From: JACIYW01 sp014359745 | Lineage (GTDB): Bacteria; Pseudomonadota; Alphaproteobacteria; Rhodobacterales; Rhodobacteraceae | Direction of reading: 5' to 3' | DNA: 64,000 nucleotides | Assembly: GCA_050433985.1 (NCBI GenBank) | Contig: JBNPWE010000013.1 | Coordinates: 30,644-94,643 of the forward strand | Shown here: in pieces, positions 9,036 to 18,776 of the stretch | How the letters are laid out: every line of letters begins with the position of its first letter | Position numbering within the stretch: position 1 is the first letter of the stretch | Notes under the pieces: model-generated | Told to the model about the DNA's origin: nothing | Database searches by the model: none | What the model saw: the letters and a program-made list of their open reading frames with translations, nothing else | Translations under genes and position numbers: made by a program

Positions 9036-11128
9036 CGCGGCACCGTGCCCACCAGGGCCGGGCGCGCCTCCAGCCCGATTTCATCGAAAGACAGCACCGG
9101 CGACGACAGGCCCTTGGCCGCCATCACCGTGCGCACAAAGCGCCTGCGCCGGGTCGAGGTGACGACAGCGGCGGTGTGCCCGGCATCGGCGGCGCGCGCC
9201 AGCGCCGTCGCCAGGCCCGACGCCAGCCGGTTGAACGCCTCTGGCGGCAGGGCGATGTCGGTCTGGCCGCGATCGCCATCGATCTGGTAGGTCAGGAACG
9301 CATCCTCCCAATCGGCGGCCAACTGAATCAGCGGGATGGTGCCATCGGCCCGGCGCAGGCCGGACACCAGTTGAAACCCCAACCGCTGCCGCACCTGTTC
9401 TGTGATCGCCTCGGCATTGGGTTGCGACAGCCGCACTTCGGCGATGGACTCGAGGATCAGCGGCAGATTGCGGATCGACACCCGTTCCTCCAGCAAAAGC
9501 CGCAGCACCGAAAGCAGCAGGTCCACCGGCACCTTGTCGGGGATCAGATCCTCGATCATCCGGCGGTTCGCACTCGCGCGGTTGGCATCCGACAGGTTCA
9601 CCACCTCGTCAAGCAGGCGGCGCAGGGCGCGCAGGGTCAGCAACCTGCTGAAATTCTGCTTGAGAACCTCCAGCAGATGCGTTGCCAGAACCTCGGCCGG
9701 GGTGACAACCGTTGCCCCCTGGAACACCATGTCTTCCTGCAGGCGCGACGGAATCCAGCGCGCGGGCGCGCCATAAACCGGTTCCTTGACCACCAGCCCG
9801 TCGGGGGTTTCGACCCCTTCGGCGGTCAGCGCCAGCACCATATCGGGATGCAGCAGGTCGCGCGCCTGCTCGACCCCGTGAATGCGAATCCGGTAAGTGC
9901 CCGGCGGCAGCAGCGCATCATCCGTCAGGCGTATTTCGGGCAGGATCAACCCGAAAGTGGTGGCAACATGGGTGCGCATATTGGCGATGCGGGCATCCAG
10001 GCCGGTGGCGGGATCAAGCACCATCGCCACCAGGTCCGGGGCGAATTCCACATGGATTTCGTCAAGGTCCAGCACATCACCCAGCGATTTCTCCCGCGCC
10101 GCAGGTTCGGCGGGTTTTGGCGCGGCTTGGGTCGCCTTTTGTGCCGCCCGACTGACAAAATGCGCCCCCGCCCCCAACCCGACCGCACCAAGCACGAAAG
10201 GCAGAAACGGCAGCCCCGGCACCAGCGCGAACAGCCCCATCAACACCGCAACCGTGGCCAATGCCGGGGGAAAGCGGCCAAGCTGCGCAAAGAGCGCCCG
10301 ATCGGTTGCGCCCGTCGTGCCGCCGCGCGCCAGCAAAAGCGCCGACGCGATCGAGATGATCACCGCGGGGATCTGCCCCACCAGCCCATCCCCCACCGTA
10401 AGAATCGCATAGGTTTCAAAAGCTTGCCCAATCGACATGCCATGCACCACCGTGCCGATGATCAGCCCCATCACGATATTGAGCAGCGTGATCAAAAGCC
10501 CGGCCACCGCATCGCCCTTGACGAATTTCGACGCCCCGTCAAGCGATCCGAAAAAGGTGGTTTCCGCCTGCTCGCGTTCACGCCGCGCCTTGGCCTCCAC
10601 ATGATCGATCGACCCGGCTGAAACATCGGCATCGATGGCCAACTGCTTGCCCGGCATCGCATCAAGCGCAAAGCGCGCGCCCACCTCGGCCATACGACCC
10701 GCACCTTTGGTGATCACGATGAAATTGACGATCAGAAGCACCGAAAAAACCACAACCCCCAACAGGACATTCCCGTTCATCACGAACATGGCAAAGCCTT
10801 CGATGACCTTGCCGGCCGCATCGGTGCCGGTATGCCCTTCGCCGATGATCAGCTTGGTGGACGAGATGTTGAGCGAGAGCCGAAGCATCAGCGACGCCAG
10901 CAGCACGGTGGGAAAGGCGGAAAAATCAAGCGGCCGCTCGATGAACAACGTGACCGTGAACATCAGGATCGCCAGCGCGAAGGACGCGGCCAGCCCGATA
11001 TCAAGCACGATCGACGGCATCGGCAGGATCATCATCACGATCACCGCCAGAAGCGCCAGCGCCAGCAGGATCGTCGGCTGGAAAATGCTGCGGATCGTCA
11101 GGGCCGGGGGCAGGGATGCATCGCTCAT
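9032..11128 (-). CDS. flhA: flagellar export gate protein FlhA
   Basis: 698 residues, the standard FlhA length. The N-terminal half has eight membrane segments with VMMILPMPSIVLDIGLAASF and the conserved FVITKGAGRMAEVGARFALD and AMPGKQLAIDADVSAG loop. The C-terminal cytoplasmic domain docks chaperone-substrate complexes. It is the first of flhA-fliR-flhB and starts 4 bp after the transglycosylase stop, so it may share its transcript. Confidence 0.97.
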   Translation of the reverse strand: MSDASLPPALTIRSIFQPTILLALALLAVIVMMILPMPSIVLDIGLAASFALAILMFTVTLFIERPLDFSAFPTVLLASLMLRLSLNISSTKLIIGEGHTGTDAAGKVIEGFAMFVMNGNVLLGVVVFSVLLIVNFIVITKGAGRMAEVGARFALDAMPGKQLAIDADVSAGSIDHVEAKARREREQAETTFFGSLDGASKFVKGDAVAGLLITLLNIVMGLIIGTVVHGMSIGQAFETYAILTVGDGLVGQIPAVIISIASALLLARGGTTGATDRALFAQLGRFPPALATVAVLMGLFALVPGLPFLPFVLGAVGLGAGAHFVSRAAQKATQAAPKPAEPAAREKSLGDVLDLDEIHVEFAPDLVAMVLDPATGLDARIANMRTHVATTFGLILPEIRLTDDALLPPGTYRIRIHGVEQARDLLHPDMVLALTAEGVETPDGLVVKEPVYGAPARWIPSRLQEDMVFQGATVVTPAEVLATHLLEVLKQNFSRLLTLRALRRLLDEVVNLSDANRASANRRMIEDLIPDKVPVDLLLSVLRLLLEERVSIRNLPLILESIAEVRLSQPNAEAITEQVRQRLGFQLVSGLRRADGTIPLIQLAADWEDAFLTYQIDGDRGQTDIALPPEAFNRLASGLATALARAADAGHTAAVVTSTRRRRFVRTVMAAKGLSSPVLSFDEIGLEARPALVGTVPR

Positions 11129-11132
11129 CGCT

Positions 11133-11891
11133 CTAACCCTCAGGGGTGGCGAAAAGCGGCCGTACCGCGGCGATGCCCGCGGGCACCAGCGATCCCATCA
11201 TGCCGCGCGCGCCGCCCAAAAGCAGCGGATATCCGTTGCTGTCTTTGCCCTCCATCGCGCGCCGGGGCAGGGCCGCAACGACCGGGCGCGGCGCGTCGGG
11301 CACCCCGGTGACGATTGCGTCGTGATGGCGCGCAAACCGCGCCTGATATTTCCGCGCAAGATCCGGCGTGCGGGAATGATAGGCGCCGGCGGCCAGTTCC
11401 CAGGTGCCAAGCTCCTCGAACAACCCCGACAGAAAACGCGCCGCATATCGGGCGTTGGCAACCGGATCGAACATCTCTTCGATTGAGGCGAAGGCGGTAT
11501 GATGCCAGCGATAGTTTATCTGGAAACAACCGACGTCAAAACTGCGCGCGCCCGCCCGGAAGTGTTTGTAGGCAAAGGCCTTGGCACTGTCGGCATCGTC
11601 AAACCAGTGCCCTGCCCCCTGCATGTTGACCGTCCAGGGCCAGGGCCGAAGCGCCCCTGCCCGCCGCCGCCCGCTTTCGGTCAGCATCAGCGCCGCCAGA
11701 ACCGGTTCCGGCACACCACTTTCCAAAGCGGCAACCCGTGCGGCCCGATCGCATTGGCCCGCCGGATCAGGCAGCGCCCAGCCCGGCACCGGCACGGCCG
11801 CAACCGTTGCCGTAAACGATACCATCGCCAGAAAGCGCCGCCGCGGGCGAGGTGGGCGAACCCTTGGGCGCCCGGTGTCGCCGCGCGCCAT
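11133..11891 (-). CDS. lytic transglycosylase (SLT domain) in flagellar locus
   Basis: About 252 residues. An Arg-rich n-region and hydrophobic stretch (RRRFLAMVSFTATVAAVPVP) form a Sec signal, then an SLT fold with catalytic-type ESG in MLTESGRRRAG and the QINY motif in FDVGCFQINYRWH, followed by AYHSRTPDLARKY. It probably opens peptidoglycan for rod passage, the role of such enzymes in flagellar loci. The start is uncertain: ATG 11891 is chosen; a GTG at 11936 also stays open. Confidence 0.85.
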   Translation of the reverse strand: MARGDTGRPRVRPPRPRRRFLAMVSFTATVAAVPVPGWALPDPAGQCDRAARVAALESGVPEPVLAALMLTESGRRRAGALRPWPWTVNMQGAGHWFDDADSAKAFAYKHFRAGARSFDVGCFQINYRWHHTAFASIEEMFDPVANARYAARFLSGLFEELGTWELAAGAYHSRTPDLARKYQARFARHHDAIVTGVPDAPRPVVAALPRRAMEGKDSNGYPLLLGGARGMMGSLVPAGIAAVRPLFATPEG

Positions 11892-12020
11892 TTGAATGAT
11901 CGGCCCCGTTACGGGCCGCCAAGTTCTGGTGATCACATCGCCCCCGCTACAGTTCTTGCTGCGTAGGATCAGGTTAGAAACAAGAAGTTGAGAATTCGTA
12001 ACCAGCGGCGCATGCGGCGC

Positions 12021-14411
12021 CTAATTGTCACGGGCGGGATTGGCGCCCAGCGTGGCGCGCAACTCGGAAAGGGCCTGACGGCTGGCACGGCTTTGCTCCA
12101 GCAAGGCCCGGTTGCGCGCCAGCACACCATCGGCCACCTCTGCCCCGCCCCGGGCAGCATCGGCAGCGGCCGGATCAGCCCCCCGGCCGGGTGGCGCGGT
12201 CTCATCCGAAGGCGGGGAAAGAACCCCCAGCCGGTCCAGAATCGCCGCCCGCTCATCCCCGGCAAGGGTGGCGTAGCGCTGCCAGTCCCCGGCGGCCCAG
12301 GCAGCCCGCGCCGCGTCCCGCAGGTCGCCCGCCGTGGAAAACACCGTCTCCGCCGCGGCGTGATTGCCCATTTGCGCCAGCGCGAGGCCGCGCAACCGCG
12401 CCGCCTCGCCCCCTGTCATCCCCGCGATTGCCCGCAAGGCCCCGACTCCATCGGCCCGCGCAAGGGCAACGCGGGCCAGGAACATCCGCGTTTGCGCGTT
12501 TACCTGCCCCGAACCGGCAAGCACCGCGCGCGCCTCATCCGCGAATCCCAGGCCCAGCAGCCGTTCCGATACCGACAACGCGGCATCCAATGGCAGCGCG
12601 GGCATCCCCGCCGTGCCCGGCCCCGAGGCAAACACCTCTCGCAAGAAGACCTGATCCGGGGCGTCCCGCGCCAGAAGCCCGAACAACGGGCCGACCATTG
12701 ACAGCCCGTCGCGATCCGCGCCGGATCGTGACTGCCAGCGCCGCCAGGCCGAAAAAGCGGCACCATAGGCCCCCGAGGCCGCGTGGGCCAGGATCTCGGC
12801 ACGTTTGAGGGCCGGTCCGTCCCCGGCATTACGGTGTTCAAACGCCAGCGCCCCGGCCTGTACGGCAATTTCTTGCTGGATCGGCAAACCCTGTTCCAGC
12901 CGTCCGTCAACATAAAGCACAAGCGCCTTGGCCGCGTCCGGCCCGTCACCAAGAATAACCTCAAGCAGGGCGTCCTCACTTTCCGGCAGGCGCCCCGACA
13001 TCTGGTCAAGCCGTGCCGAAATGATCCGTGCCCCGGCGCCAGGATCGCCGGGCGCCCGCGTAATGGCATTCTGCACCGCCGTTGCCGCATCGCTCAGACC
13101 GATTTCCATCAGCCGCCCGGCAACGGCCGACCCCAGGTGCCTGCGCAAATGCAGCGGCAGGGCGGAAAAACCCAGCCGCACGGCATCGACATCGAGGTCG
13201 GGCAATGGCGTGCCCGACGCTTGCGCCAGAAGCGCCCAAAGCGCCCCCGGCCCGTCACAACCGGCCATTGCCCGCAACCGGCTGGCCGCCGGGGGGGCAT
13301 CCCCATCCATGATCGCCGCGAGCGACAGCAGCAGATCAGCTTCACTTACAGAAACGTGAAAGGCCCCAAGCGTGGCCGCCGCCTCTGCCCCGAAACCCAG
13401 GTAAAGATAGGCGCGCACAAGGTCTTGCACCGCCGCCGCGTTGGCGCGATCGAATTCTTCCAGAACCACCGCGCGCCGGGTCGCGATCAGCGCGGCGGGT
13501 TCAAAATCCCCCCCCCAGGCCGCGACATCGACAAGAATGCCTTTCGGGCACGGATCGCCAGGCCCGGAAAGTGCCCGGCGCACGATGTCGAAACTGTCGC
13601 GATCAATGCTGGTTTGCGCGGTCACGTTCATCTGTTCGTGCAGCGGCGCGGGCGATTCGGGGGTGGCAACCCCGGTGACAGATTCTGCGGCGGGGACGGT
13701 CGTCGGCCGGGGCTCCGGCACATCGGCAACCGGGGTCTGGCCGAATGGTTCGGGCAGGGTCGGGCCGACCGGGGTCAGAAGATTCTGCGCCGCCGCGCGC
13801 GCAATCTGTTTCACGATCAGATCCTGCGCCGCCGCAGTGCTGAAAGCATCCCCGCCTTGCGGTTGGCGCCCGTCCGCCACCGGCTTGGGCGCGGCGCGCG
13901 CCGGTGGGGCGAGCGCCCGTTCCAGGCCCAGCCAGGCCAGATCGGGCGCGGGCGGGGCGATAGTCGCGGGCCGATGTGGCGTGGCCGCCACCTCCGGGGC
14001 ATCGCCCGGCGCCCCCTCGACCGGCAAGGCCACCTCGTGGGGGGAGTCGGGCGCGGGTGGGCCGGTGCGGATGTCGATCACCAGCACCGCCTCGCTCAGA
14101 TCATAGGGCACGGCGCGGTTGCCCGGCGCCACGTCAAGCCCAAGCCGCCCGCCCGGCAGGCGCGACAGACCGGCCAGACGATCCCGCGGTATCCGTGCAA
14201 AGACCCCGCCCAGGTCAAAGGCCACATCGTCGCGATCGATCCGCAGCTCGTATCCCGCCCCGGTGCGCCCGAACCGCCAGCGTGTCGGCTTTTCGAACTG
14301 AAAGACCAGCCGGGTAAAGCCGGGGTGTTCGCCCGACAGAACCCGCACCGTCTCTGCGTGGCCCTGCTCCACGGCGATCATCAGGAAAAAGGCGAACGCC
14401 AGAAACCTCAT
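12021..14411 (-). CDS. large periplasmic motility-locus protein, function unknown
   Basis: 796 residues with a clear Sec signal (MRFLAFAFFLMIAVEQGHAE). Residues about 20-120 look like a beta-rich AMIN-like segment (EHPGFTRLVFQFEKPTRWRF), the middle is Pro/Ala-rich linker, and from about 260 on there are helical pairs typical of TPR-type solenoids. It overlaps motA by 4 bp and is transcribed with it. The position suggests a role in stator or flagellar function. I do not recognise a named family. Confidence 0.7.
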   Translation of the reverse strand: MRFLAFAFFLMIAVEQGHAETVRVLSGEHPGFTRLVFQFEKPTRWRFGRTGAGYELRIDRDDVAFDLGGVFARIPRDRLAGLSRLPGGRLGLDVAPGNRAVPYDLSEAVLVIDIRTGPPAPDSPHEVALPVEGAPGDAPEVAATPHRPATIAPPAPDLAWLGLERALAPPARAAPKPVADGRQPQGGDAFSTAAAQDLIVKQIARAAAQNLLTPVGPTLPEPFGQTPVADVPEPRPTTVPAAESVTGVATPESPAPLHEQMNVTAQTSIDRDSFDIVRRALSGPGDPCPKGILVDVAAWGGDFEPAALIATRRAVVLEEFDRANAAAVQDLVRAYLYLGFGAEAAATLGAFHVSVSEADLLLSLAAIMDGDAPPAASRLRAMAGCDGPGALWALLAQASGTPLPDLDVDAVRLGFSALPLHLRRHLGSAVAGRLMEIGLSDAATAVQNAITRAPGDPGAGARIISARLDQMSGRLPESEDALLEVILGDGPDAAKALVLYVDGRLEQGLPIQQEIAVQAGALAFEHRNAGDGPALKRAEILAHAASGAYGAAFSAWRRWQSRSGADRDGLSMVGPLFGLLARDAPDQVFLREVFASGPGTAGMPALPLDAALSVSERLLGLGFADEARAVLAGSGQVNAQTRMFLARVALARADGVGALRAIAGMTGGEAARLRGLALAQMGNHAAAETVFSTAGDLRDAARAAWAAGDWQRYATLAGDERAAILDRLGVLSPPSDETAPPGRGADPAAADAARGGAEVADGVLARNRALLEQSRASRQALSELRATLGANPARDN

Positions 14412-15280
14412 GCCGCCTCACGCTGTTTGATGGCCTTGAGCGCATCTTCCAGATCCGCAAAGTTCGGGCGCAGGTGATGCGGTGCGTTCTGGCGCCCGAC
14501 CTCGATGCAGATGTTCGCTGTATGGTTGTAAAGATTGGCCACCAGCACCTCGCGGATCAGTTGCAGGAAATGCCCATCCTCAAGCGCGACCGCGTTGAGC
14601 CGGGCCGCGAACGGGCCAACCAGCCCGTAGGCAAGAAACACCCCCAGAAAGGTGCCCACCAGCGCGCCGCCGATCATCCCGCCCAGAATTTCCGGCGGCT
14701 GGTCGATCGAGGCCATCGTCTTGATCACGCCCAGCACCGCCGCAACGATGCCAAGTGCGGGCAGGCCGTCGGCGACGGTCTGAAGCGCGTGACTGGACTG
14801 CAGCGTGTGGTGAAAGGCGGTTTCTATCCGTTTTTCAAGCACCTCTTCAACCTGATGCGGGTCGTCATAGTTCATCGACCCGCTGCGCAGGGTGTCGCTG
14901 ATCAGTTCCACCGCCTCGTGATCGGCCTGAATCCTGGGATATCGCCCGAATATCTCTGACTCGCCCGGCGCTTCGATATGTTCTTCCAGTGCCACCGGAT
15001 TGGCCCGCGCGATCCGGATCAGTTCGAACAGCAGGCACAGCAGATCGCGGTAATCGGCGGGTTTCCATTTCGGCCCGCGAAACACCTTGCCAAGGTCGCG
15101 TACCGTGCTGCCGATGCCCGCCTTGTCATTGGCAATCAGAAAGGCGCCAACGGCGGCCCCCATGATGATCGCCATCTCGAACGGCAGCGAATGCAGGATG
15201 ATGCCAAGCTTGCCCCCCGCCGCCATGTAGCCGCCAAAGACCATCACGAAGATGACAACGATCCCGATGATCCCGATCAT
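14408..15280 (-). CDS. motA: flagellar stator protein MotA
   Basis: 290 residues with four membrane helices and the MotA landmarks: start MIGIIGIVVIFVMVFGGYMA, cytoplasmic charged loop (DYRDLLCLLFELIRIARANP), then ADGLPALGIVAAVLGVIKTM and GGALVGTFLGVFLAYG. It is the proton-conducting stator subunit that acts on the C ring. The frame opens upstream, but the ATG at 15280 gives the standard N-terminus. No motB is present in the window. Confidence 0.96.
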   Translation of the reverse strand: MIGIIGIVVIFVMVFGGYMAAGGKLGIILHSLPFEMAIIMGAAVGAFLIANDKAGIGSTVRDLGKVFRGPKWKPADYRDLLCLLFELIRIARANPVALEEHIEAPGESEIFGRYPRIQADHEAVELISDTLRSGSMNYDDPHQVEEVLEKRIETAFHHTLQSSHALQTVADGLPALGIVAAVLGVIKTMASIDQPPEILGGMIGGALVGTFLGVFLAYGLVGPFAARLNAVALEDGHFLQLIREVLVANLYNHTANICIEVGRQNAPHHLRPNFADLEDALKAIKQREAA

Positions 15281-15371
15281 GCCGCACCCCCCGTTCGCCA
15301 TCCCTGCAAGCCCCACTTTGACCTGCGGCGATTAACAAAACCTCTGCGGGCCATGGTTGTGCCTTTGGCTG

Positions 15372-16025
15372 TCATCGTTTCGGCACCCCGGCATTGCGTC
15401 CGGCCAGAAGAACCGAGATCGAATAGGCAGTCTCCGGGGTCAGGCCCGCCATCACGCCGGCGGCCGCCTCGGGGCGCATCCGGCCCAGGAACCCGGCGGC
15501 GAAATCGGGCGACATCGCCTCGAACACCGCCGCCGCATCGGCGGGTTTCATGTTTTCATAGACGGCGGTCAACTTGGCCAGATCATCCTCTGACGCGGTT
15601 TCGGCGCGGGCAATCGTGGCGGAAAGCGCCGCCTCGGCCGCCGTAAGCGCGCCCAACTTTTCGTCAATGGTCTTTTCCGCCAGCGCCAGTGCCTGACGAC
15701 GATCCTCATACGCGGCCTCGGCCTTTTGCAGCCGGTCCTCGCGCGCCTGAAGCGCGGCCAGAAGCGCCATGTTCGCCGCATCCGACACGGGTTCGGGCGC
15801 GGCGGCTTCCTGCCCGGTTTCCAGCGCGATGGCGCCGTTCAGGCCAAGCCCGATGCGAATCACCGCCGACATCACCAGCAGACCGGCAATCACCACCAAC
15901 GCCCCGCGCCCGGCCCCCCGTTTTCGGCCGCGCCGCGCCGCGCGGACCGCGGGCATGGGCACCAGACCCGCGCGTTGCGGGGCGCGCGGATGATCATCCC
16001 CGGACGCCGGTTTTTGCGCGCTCAT
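15372..16025 (-). CDS. MotE-like stator chaperone (MgtE-N type)
   Basis: 217 residues: basic N-terminus, one membrane anchor at about 42-62, a coiled coil (about 90-140, REDRLQKAEAAYEDRRQALA) and a C-terminal MgtE-N-like helical domain (VYENMKPADAAAVFEAMSPD, FLGRMRPEAAAGVMAGL). This layout matches the MotE family of periplasmic proteins that accompany stators. It precedes motA and overlaps the next upstream gene by 4 bp. Confidence 0.75.
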   Translation of the reverse strand: MSAQKPASGDDHPRAPQRAGLVPMPAVRAARRGRKRGAGRGALVVIAGLLVMSAVIRIGLGLNGAIALETGQEAAAPEPVSDAANMALLAALQAREDRLQKAEAAYEDRRQALALAEKTIDEKLGALTAAEAALSATIARAETASEDDLAKLTAVYENMKPADAAAVFEAMSPDFAAGFLGRMRPEAAAGVMAGLTPETAYSISVLLAGRNAGVPKR

Positions 16026-16489
16026 TCAGCGGCCTCCGGGATCACCAGTGCCGGACGGCGGCGCAGGAACCTGACGCGGCGATCTGGTTCCTGCAAGGAC
16101 GCATCGTCGGAAGCGGCGGCTGGGGCCGGATCGCCTGATACCGGCGGCTGGGCGGGCGAAGGGGCCGAAACCGGGGCCGAAACTGGGACTGCTGCGGCCG
16201 GCGGGTCGGGCAGATCGTGCAACGACGCCAGCATCAACGACAGACGCCGGGCCGCGTTTTCCGCCCGCGCGGTCTGGGCAATCAGCGTCGCCTCGGAATT
16301 CTGCGCCGCGTTTCGGGCCTGTTTAAGCGCCTGGGTCATGTCATCGACCTGCGCCGACAGAACCGCGATGGCCCCGCCCACGCCATCTTCCAGCCGGGTG
16401 AACCGTTTCAGCCGCCGCGACAGCACCATGCAATAGGCCGCCGCCGCAATCGCCCCCGCCACCATCAGAAAATCCGCAATCAGCGCCAT
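16022..16489 (-). CDS. single-pass coiled-coil flagellar-locus protein (DUF6468-like)
   Basis: 155 residues: an N-terminal membrane helix (LIADFLMVAGAIAAAAYCMV), a helical segment (LSAQVDDMTQALKQARNAAQ) and a Pro/Ala/Ser-rich tail. It resembles the DUF6468 family seen beside fliL in alphaproteobacterial flagellar loci, though I cannot confirm this by search. It lies between fliL and the MotE-like gene, so a stator-support role is plausible. Confidence 0.6.
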   Translation of the reverse strand: MALIADFLMVAGAIAAAAYCMVLSRRLKRFTRLEDGVGGAIAVLSAQVDDMTQALKQARNAAQNSEATLIAQTARAENAARRLSLMLASLHDLPDPPAAAVPVSAPVSAPSPAQPPVSGDPAPAAASDDASLQEPDRRVRFLRRRPALVIPEAAE

Positions 16490-16498
16490 CTTGCCCTC

Positions 16499-16981
16499 TC
16501 AGTTCAACACGAATTCCGTTACCAGAAGGTCGCGCACCCGCCCTTCACCCACCACGATCTGCACCCGGCGCAGCATCTGCGCGCGCAGCCGGATCAGCGC
16601 CGCAGGCTCTTGCAGTTCGGCCTGATCGACAGCCCGCAGATAGCCGTTCAGAACATCGAGTATCCGTGGCGCCAGCGTTTCGACATCGCGCGCGGCACCC
16701 GGTGCCACCTCGAGCTGCGCAGTGAAACGAAGATGCCGGTTCGATCCCGATGGCCCCAGATTGATCAGAAGCGGCGCGAGCGCCACGAAACTGACATCCC
16801 CAAGCGCGGCAGGATGCGCCGCGTCATGCCCCTGCCCGCCGCCAAGCGGCAGCAAACCCGAATAGGCGGCATAGAAGCCGCCGCCCCCGAGCATCAGCGC
16901 CAGCCCCAGCCCGATCAGCAGCGCCTTGCCCGATCGCCTGGCCGGCACTGCCGGAACCTCTGTTTCCTCTGCCTCGGCCAT
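16499..16981 (-). CDS. fliL: flagellar basal-body-associated protein FliL
   Basis: 160 residues: short acidic cytoplasmic start (MAEAEETEVP), a membrane helix (ALLIGLGLALMLGGGGFYAA) and a periplasmic FliL domain with FVALAPLLINL, RHLRFTAQLEV and the end VRDLLVTEFVLN. FliL surrounds the stator. The start at 16981 is fixed by AGGAGG just upstream. It is divergent from fliF, with a CtrA-like site between them. Confidence 0.93.
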   Translation of the reverse strand: MAEAEETEVPAVPARRSGKALLIGLGLALMLGGGGFYAAYSGLLPLGGGQGHDAAHPAALGDVSFVALAPLLINLGPSGSNRHLRFTAQLEVAPGAARDVETLAPRILDVLNGYLRAVDQAELQEPAALIRLRAQMLRRVQIVVGEGRVRDLLVTEFVLN

Positions 16982-17026
16982 GGAACCTCCTGCCGGTTGC
17001 AACAGGTGTTTTATAGGCCGCGGAAA

Positions 17027-17041
17027 CTAACCGATTGTTAA
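17027..17041. promoter_or_regulatory. candidate CtrA binding site between fliL and fliF
   Basis: CTAA, seven bases, then TTAA (17027-17041) matches the CtrA pattern TTAA-N7-TTAA with one mismatch. CtrA controls flagellar genes in many Rhodobacteraceae. The site lies in the divergent fliL/fliF intergenic region. This is a consensus match only. Confidence 0.4.
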
Positions 17042-17120
17042 GGGCGATCGCCGAAGCATGAGGTCAGCCGACAGAAACCGGCCCGCAGATTCGCAAGCAG
17101 ATTCGCAAAGGGAGAAACCC

Positions 17121-18776
17121 GTGCCGCAGATGCCGCAGATACTGACACTCTGGTCGAATCTTGATCCGCGCCGCAGGCTTGTCGTGGTTTTGGCCGCCAT
17201 TGCGATGTTCGCTGCGGTTCTGGGGCTGACCAGGATGGCCACCACGCCGGGCATGGCGCTGCTTTATGCGGGGCTTGAATCGGATGCGGCCGGTGAAGTG
17301 ATCGCGGCGCTTGATCAAGAGGGCGTGGCCTATGAGGTGCGCGGCACTGCGATCTATGTCGATCAGGCCCGCCGTGATTCGGTGCGCATGACACTTGCGG
17401 CCGACGGGCTTCCGGCCAATACCGGCGCGGGCTACGAACTGCTTGACAAGCTGTCGGGGTTCGGCACCACATCACAGATGTTCGACGCCGCCTATTGGCG
17501 CGCCCGCGAGGGGGAACTGGCCCGCACCATCATCGCAAGCCCGATGATCCGGGCCGCGCGCGTTCACATTGCCGCGCGCGACAGCCAGCCGTTTCGCACC
17601 CTTGCCGCGCCCACCGCCTCGGTCAGCCTGACGCCGGCATCGGGCCGCGTTTCGCCGGAACAGGCACAGGCGGTTCAGCATCTGGTGGCCGCCGCCGTCG
17701 CGGGCATGCGGCCCGAGGATGTGTCGGTGATCGACGCCAACAGCGGCCTTGTCCAGTCGCCCGACAGCAAGATCCCCGCCGCCATGGCCGCCCAGGACCG
17801 GGCCAGTGCCCTTCGCCAAAGCGTTCAGCGCCTGCTTGAGGCGCGGGTCGGCCCCGGCAATGCGGTGGTAGAGGTGACGGTAGACACCGATAACGACCTG
17901 GAATCGATCACCGAACGGCGGATCGACCCCAACGGCCGTGTCGCCATCAGCACCGATACCGAAGAACGCACCCAATCGGCCAGGGATACCGGCAAAGGCG
18001 CCGTGACCGTCGCCAGCAATCTGCCTGAAGGCGATGCAAAAGGCGGCGGCACCGAGGAAAGCCGGGAAAATACCACCCGCAGCCGGGTGAATTACGAACT
18101 GTCGGAAACCCGCCGCGAAATCAGCCGCGCGCCCGGCACGATCAAGCGCATATCGGTCGCCGTGCTTCTGGGCGGTATCCGGGCCAAAGCCGCCGACGGC
18201 ACCGAAACCTGGGCCCCGCGCCCCGAGGCAGAGGTGACGGCGCTGCACGATCTTGTGTCTTCGGCGATCGGCTTCGATGCCGAACGGGGCGACGTGATCA
18301 CCATCCGTTCGCTGGAACTGCAACCCGATGCCGTGCAGGGCACGCTTGCCCAAAGCAGTTGGCTGGCCGCGATCGACCTGATGTCGCTGGCGCAGATCGT
18401 GGTTCTTTCGGTGGTGGCGCTGGTGCTTGGCCTGTTCGTGCTGCGCCCGATCCTGGCATCGGGCAACCGGGCGCGCCCGGCGGCACCGATCCCGATCGGC
18501 GGCCCTTCCGCCACCCCGCTGGGCCGCGCGGCGCTGACCGGTGACGGGGCCGCATCCCGCGACGCCGCGCTGACCGGCGAGATAGATGAGGGCGGCTTCA
18601 CCCCCGCGCTGCCCGCGCTTGGCAATCGCGGGGCACAGAATCAGGCGGCACAGGATCAACCCGCGCCCGATCCCGTGGCACGCCTGCGCCAGTTGATCGA
18701 GGATCGGCGCGAGGAAACCGTGGAGATCCTGCGCGGCTGGATGGAAGACCGCGACGAGCAGGAAGAAAACGCCTGA
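17121..18776 (+). CDS. fliF: flagellar MS-ring protein FliF
   Basis: About 551 residues. Two membrane helices, at the N-terminus (RLVVVLAAIAMFAAVLGLTR) and at about 415-440, flank the periplasmic ring-building domains (MALLYAGLESDAAGEVIAAL, ARVHIAARDSQPF, ASVSLTP). The C-terminal tail RQLIEDRREETVEILRGWME is the FliG-binding region. GTG 17121 is preferred because AAGGGAG lies 8 bp before it; ATG 17058 would add 21 Gln/Arg-rich residues. It ends in an ATGA overlap with the next gene. Confidence 0.94.
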   Translation: MPQMPQILTLWSNLDPRRRLVVVLAAIAMFAAVLGLTRMATTPGMALLYAGLESDAAGEVIAALDQEGVAYEVRGTAIYVDQARRDSVRMTLAADGLPANTGAGYELLDKLSGFGTTSQMFDAAYWRAREGELARTIIASPMIRAARVHIAARDSQPFRTLAAPTASVSLTPASGRVSPEQAQAVQHLVAAAVAGMRPEDVSVIDANSGLVQSPDSKIPAAMAAQDRASALRQSVQRLLEARVGPGNAVVEVTVDTDNDLESITERRIDPNGRVAISTDTEERTQSARDTGKGAVTVASNLPEGDAKGGGTEESRENTTRSRVNYELSETRREISRAPGTIKRISVAVLLGGIRAKAADGTETWAPRPEAEVTALHDLVSSAIGFDAERGDVITIRSLELQPDAVQGTLAQSSWLAAIDLMSLAQIVVLSVVALVLGLFVLRPILASGNRARPAAPIPIGGPSATPLGRAALTGDGAASRDAALTGEIDEGGFTPALPALGNRGAQNQAAQDQPAPDPVARLRQLIEDRREETVEILRGWMEDRDEQEENA

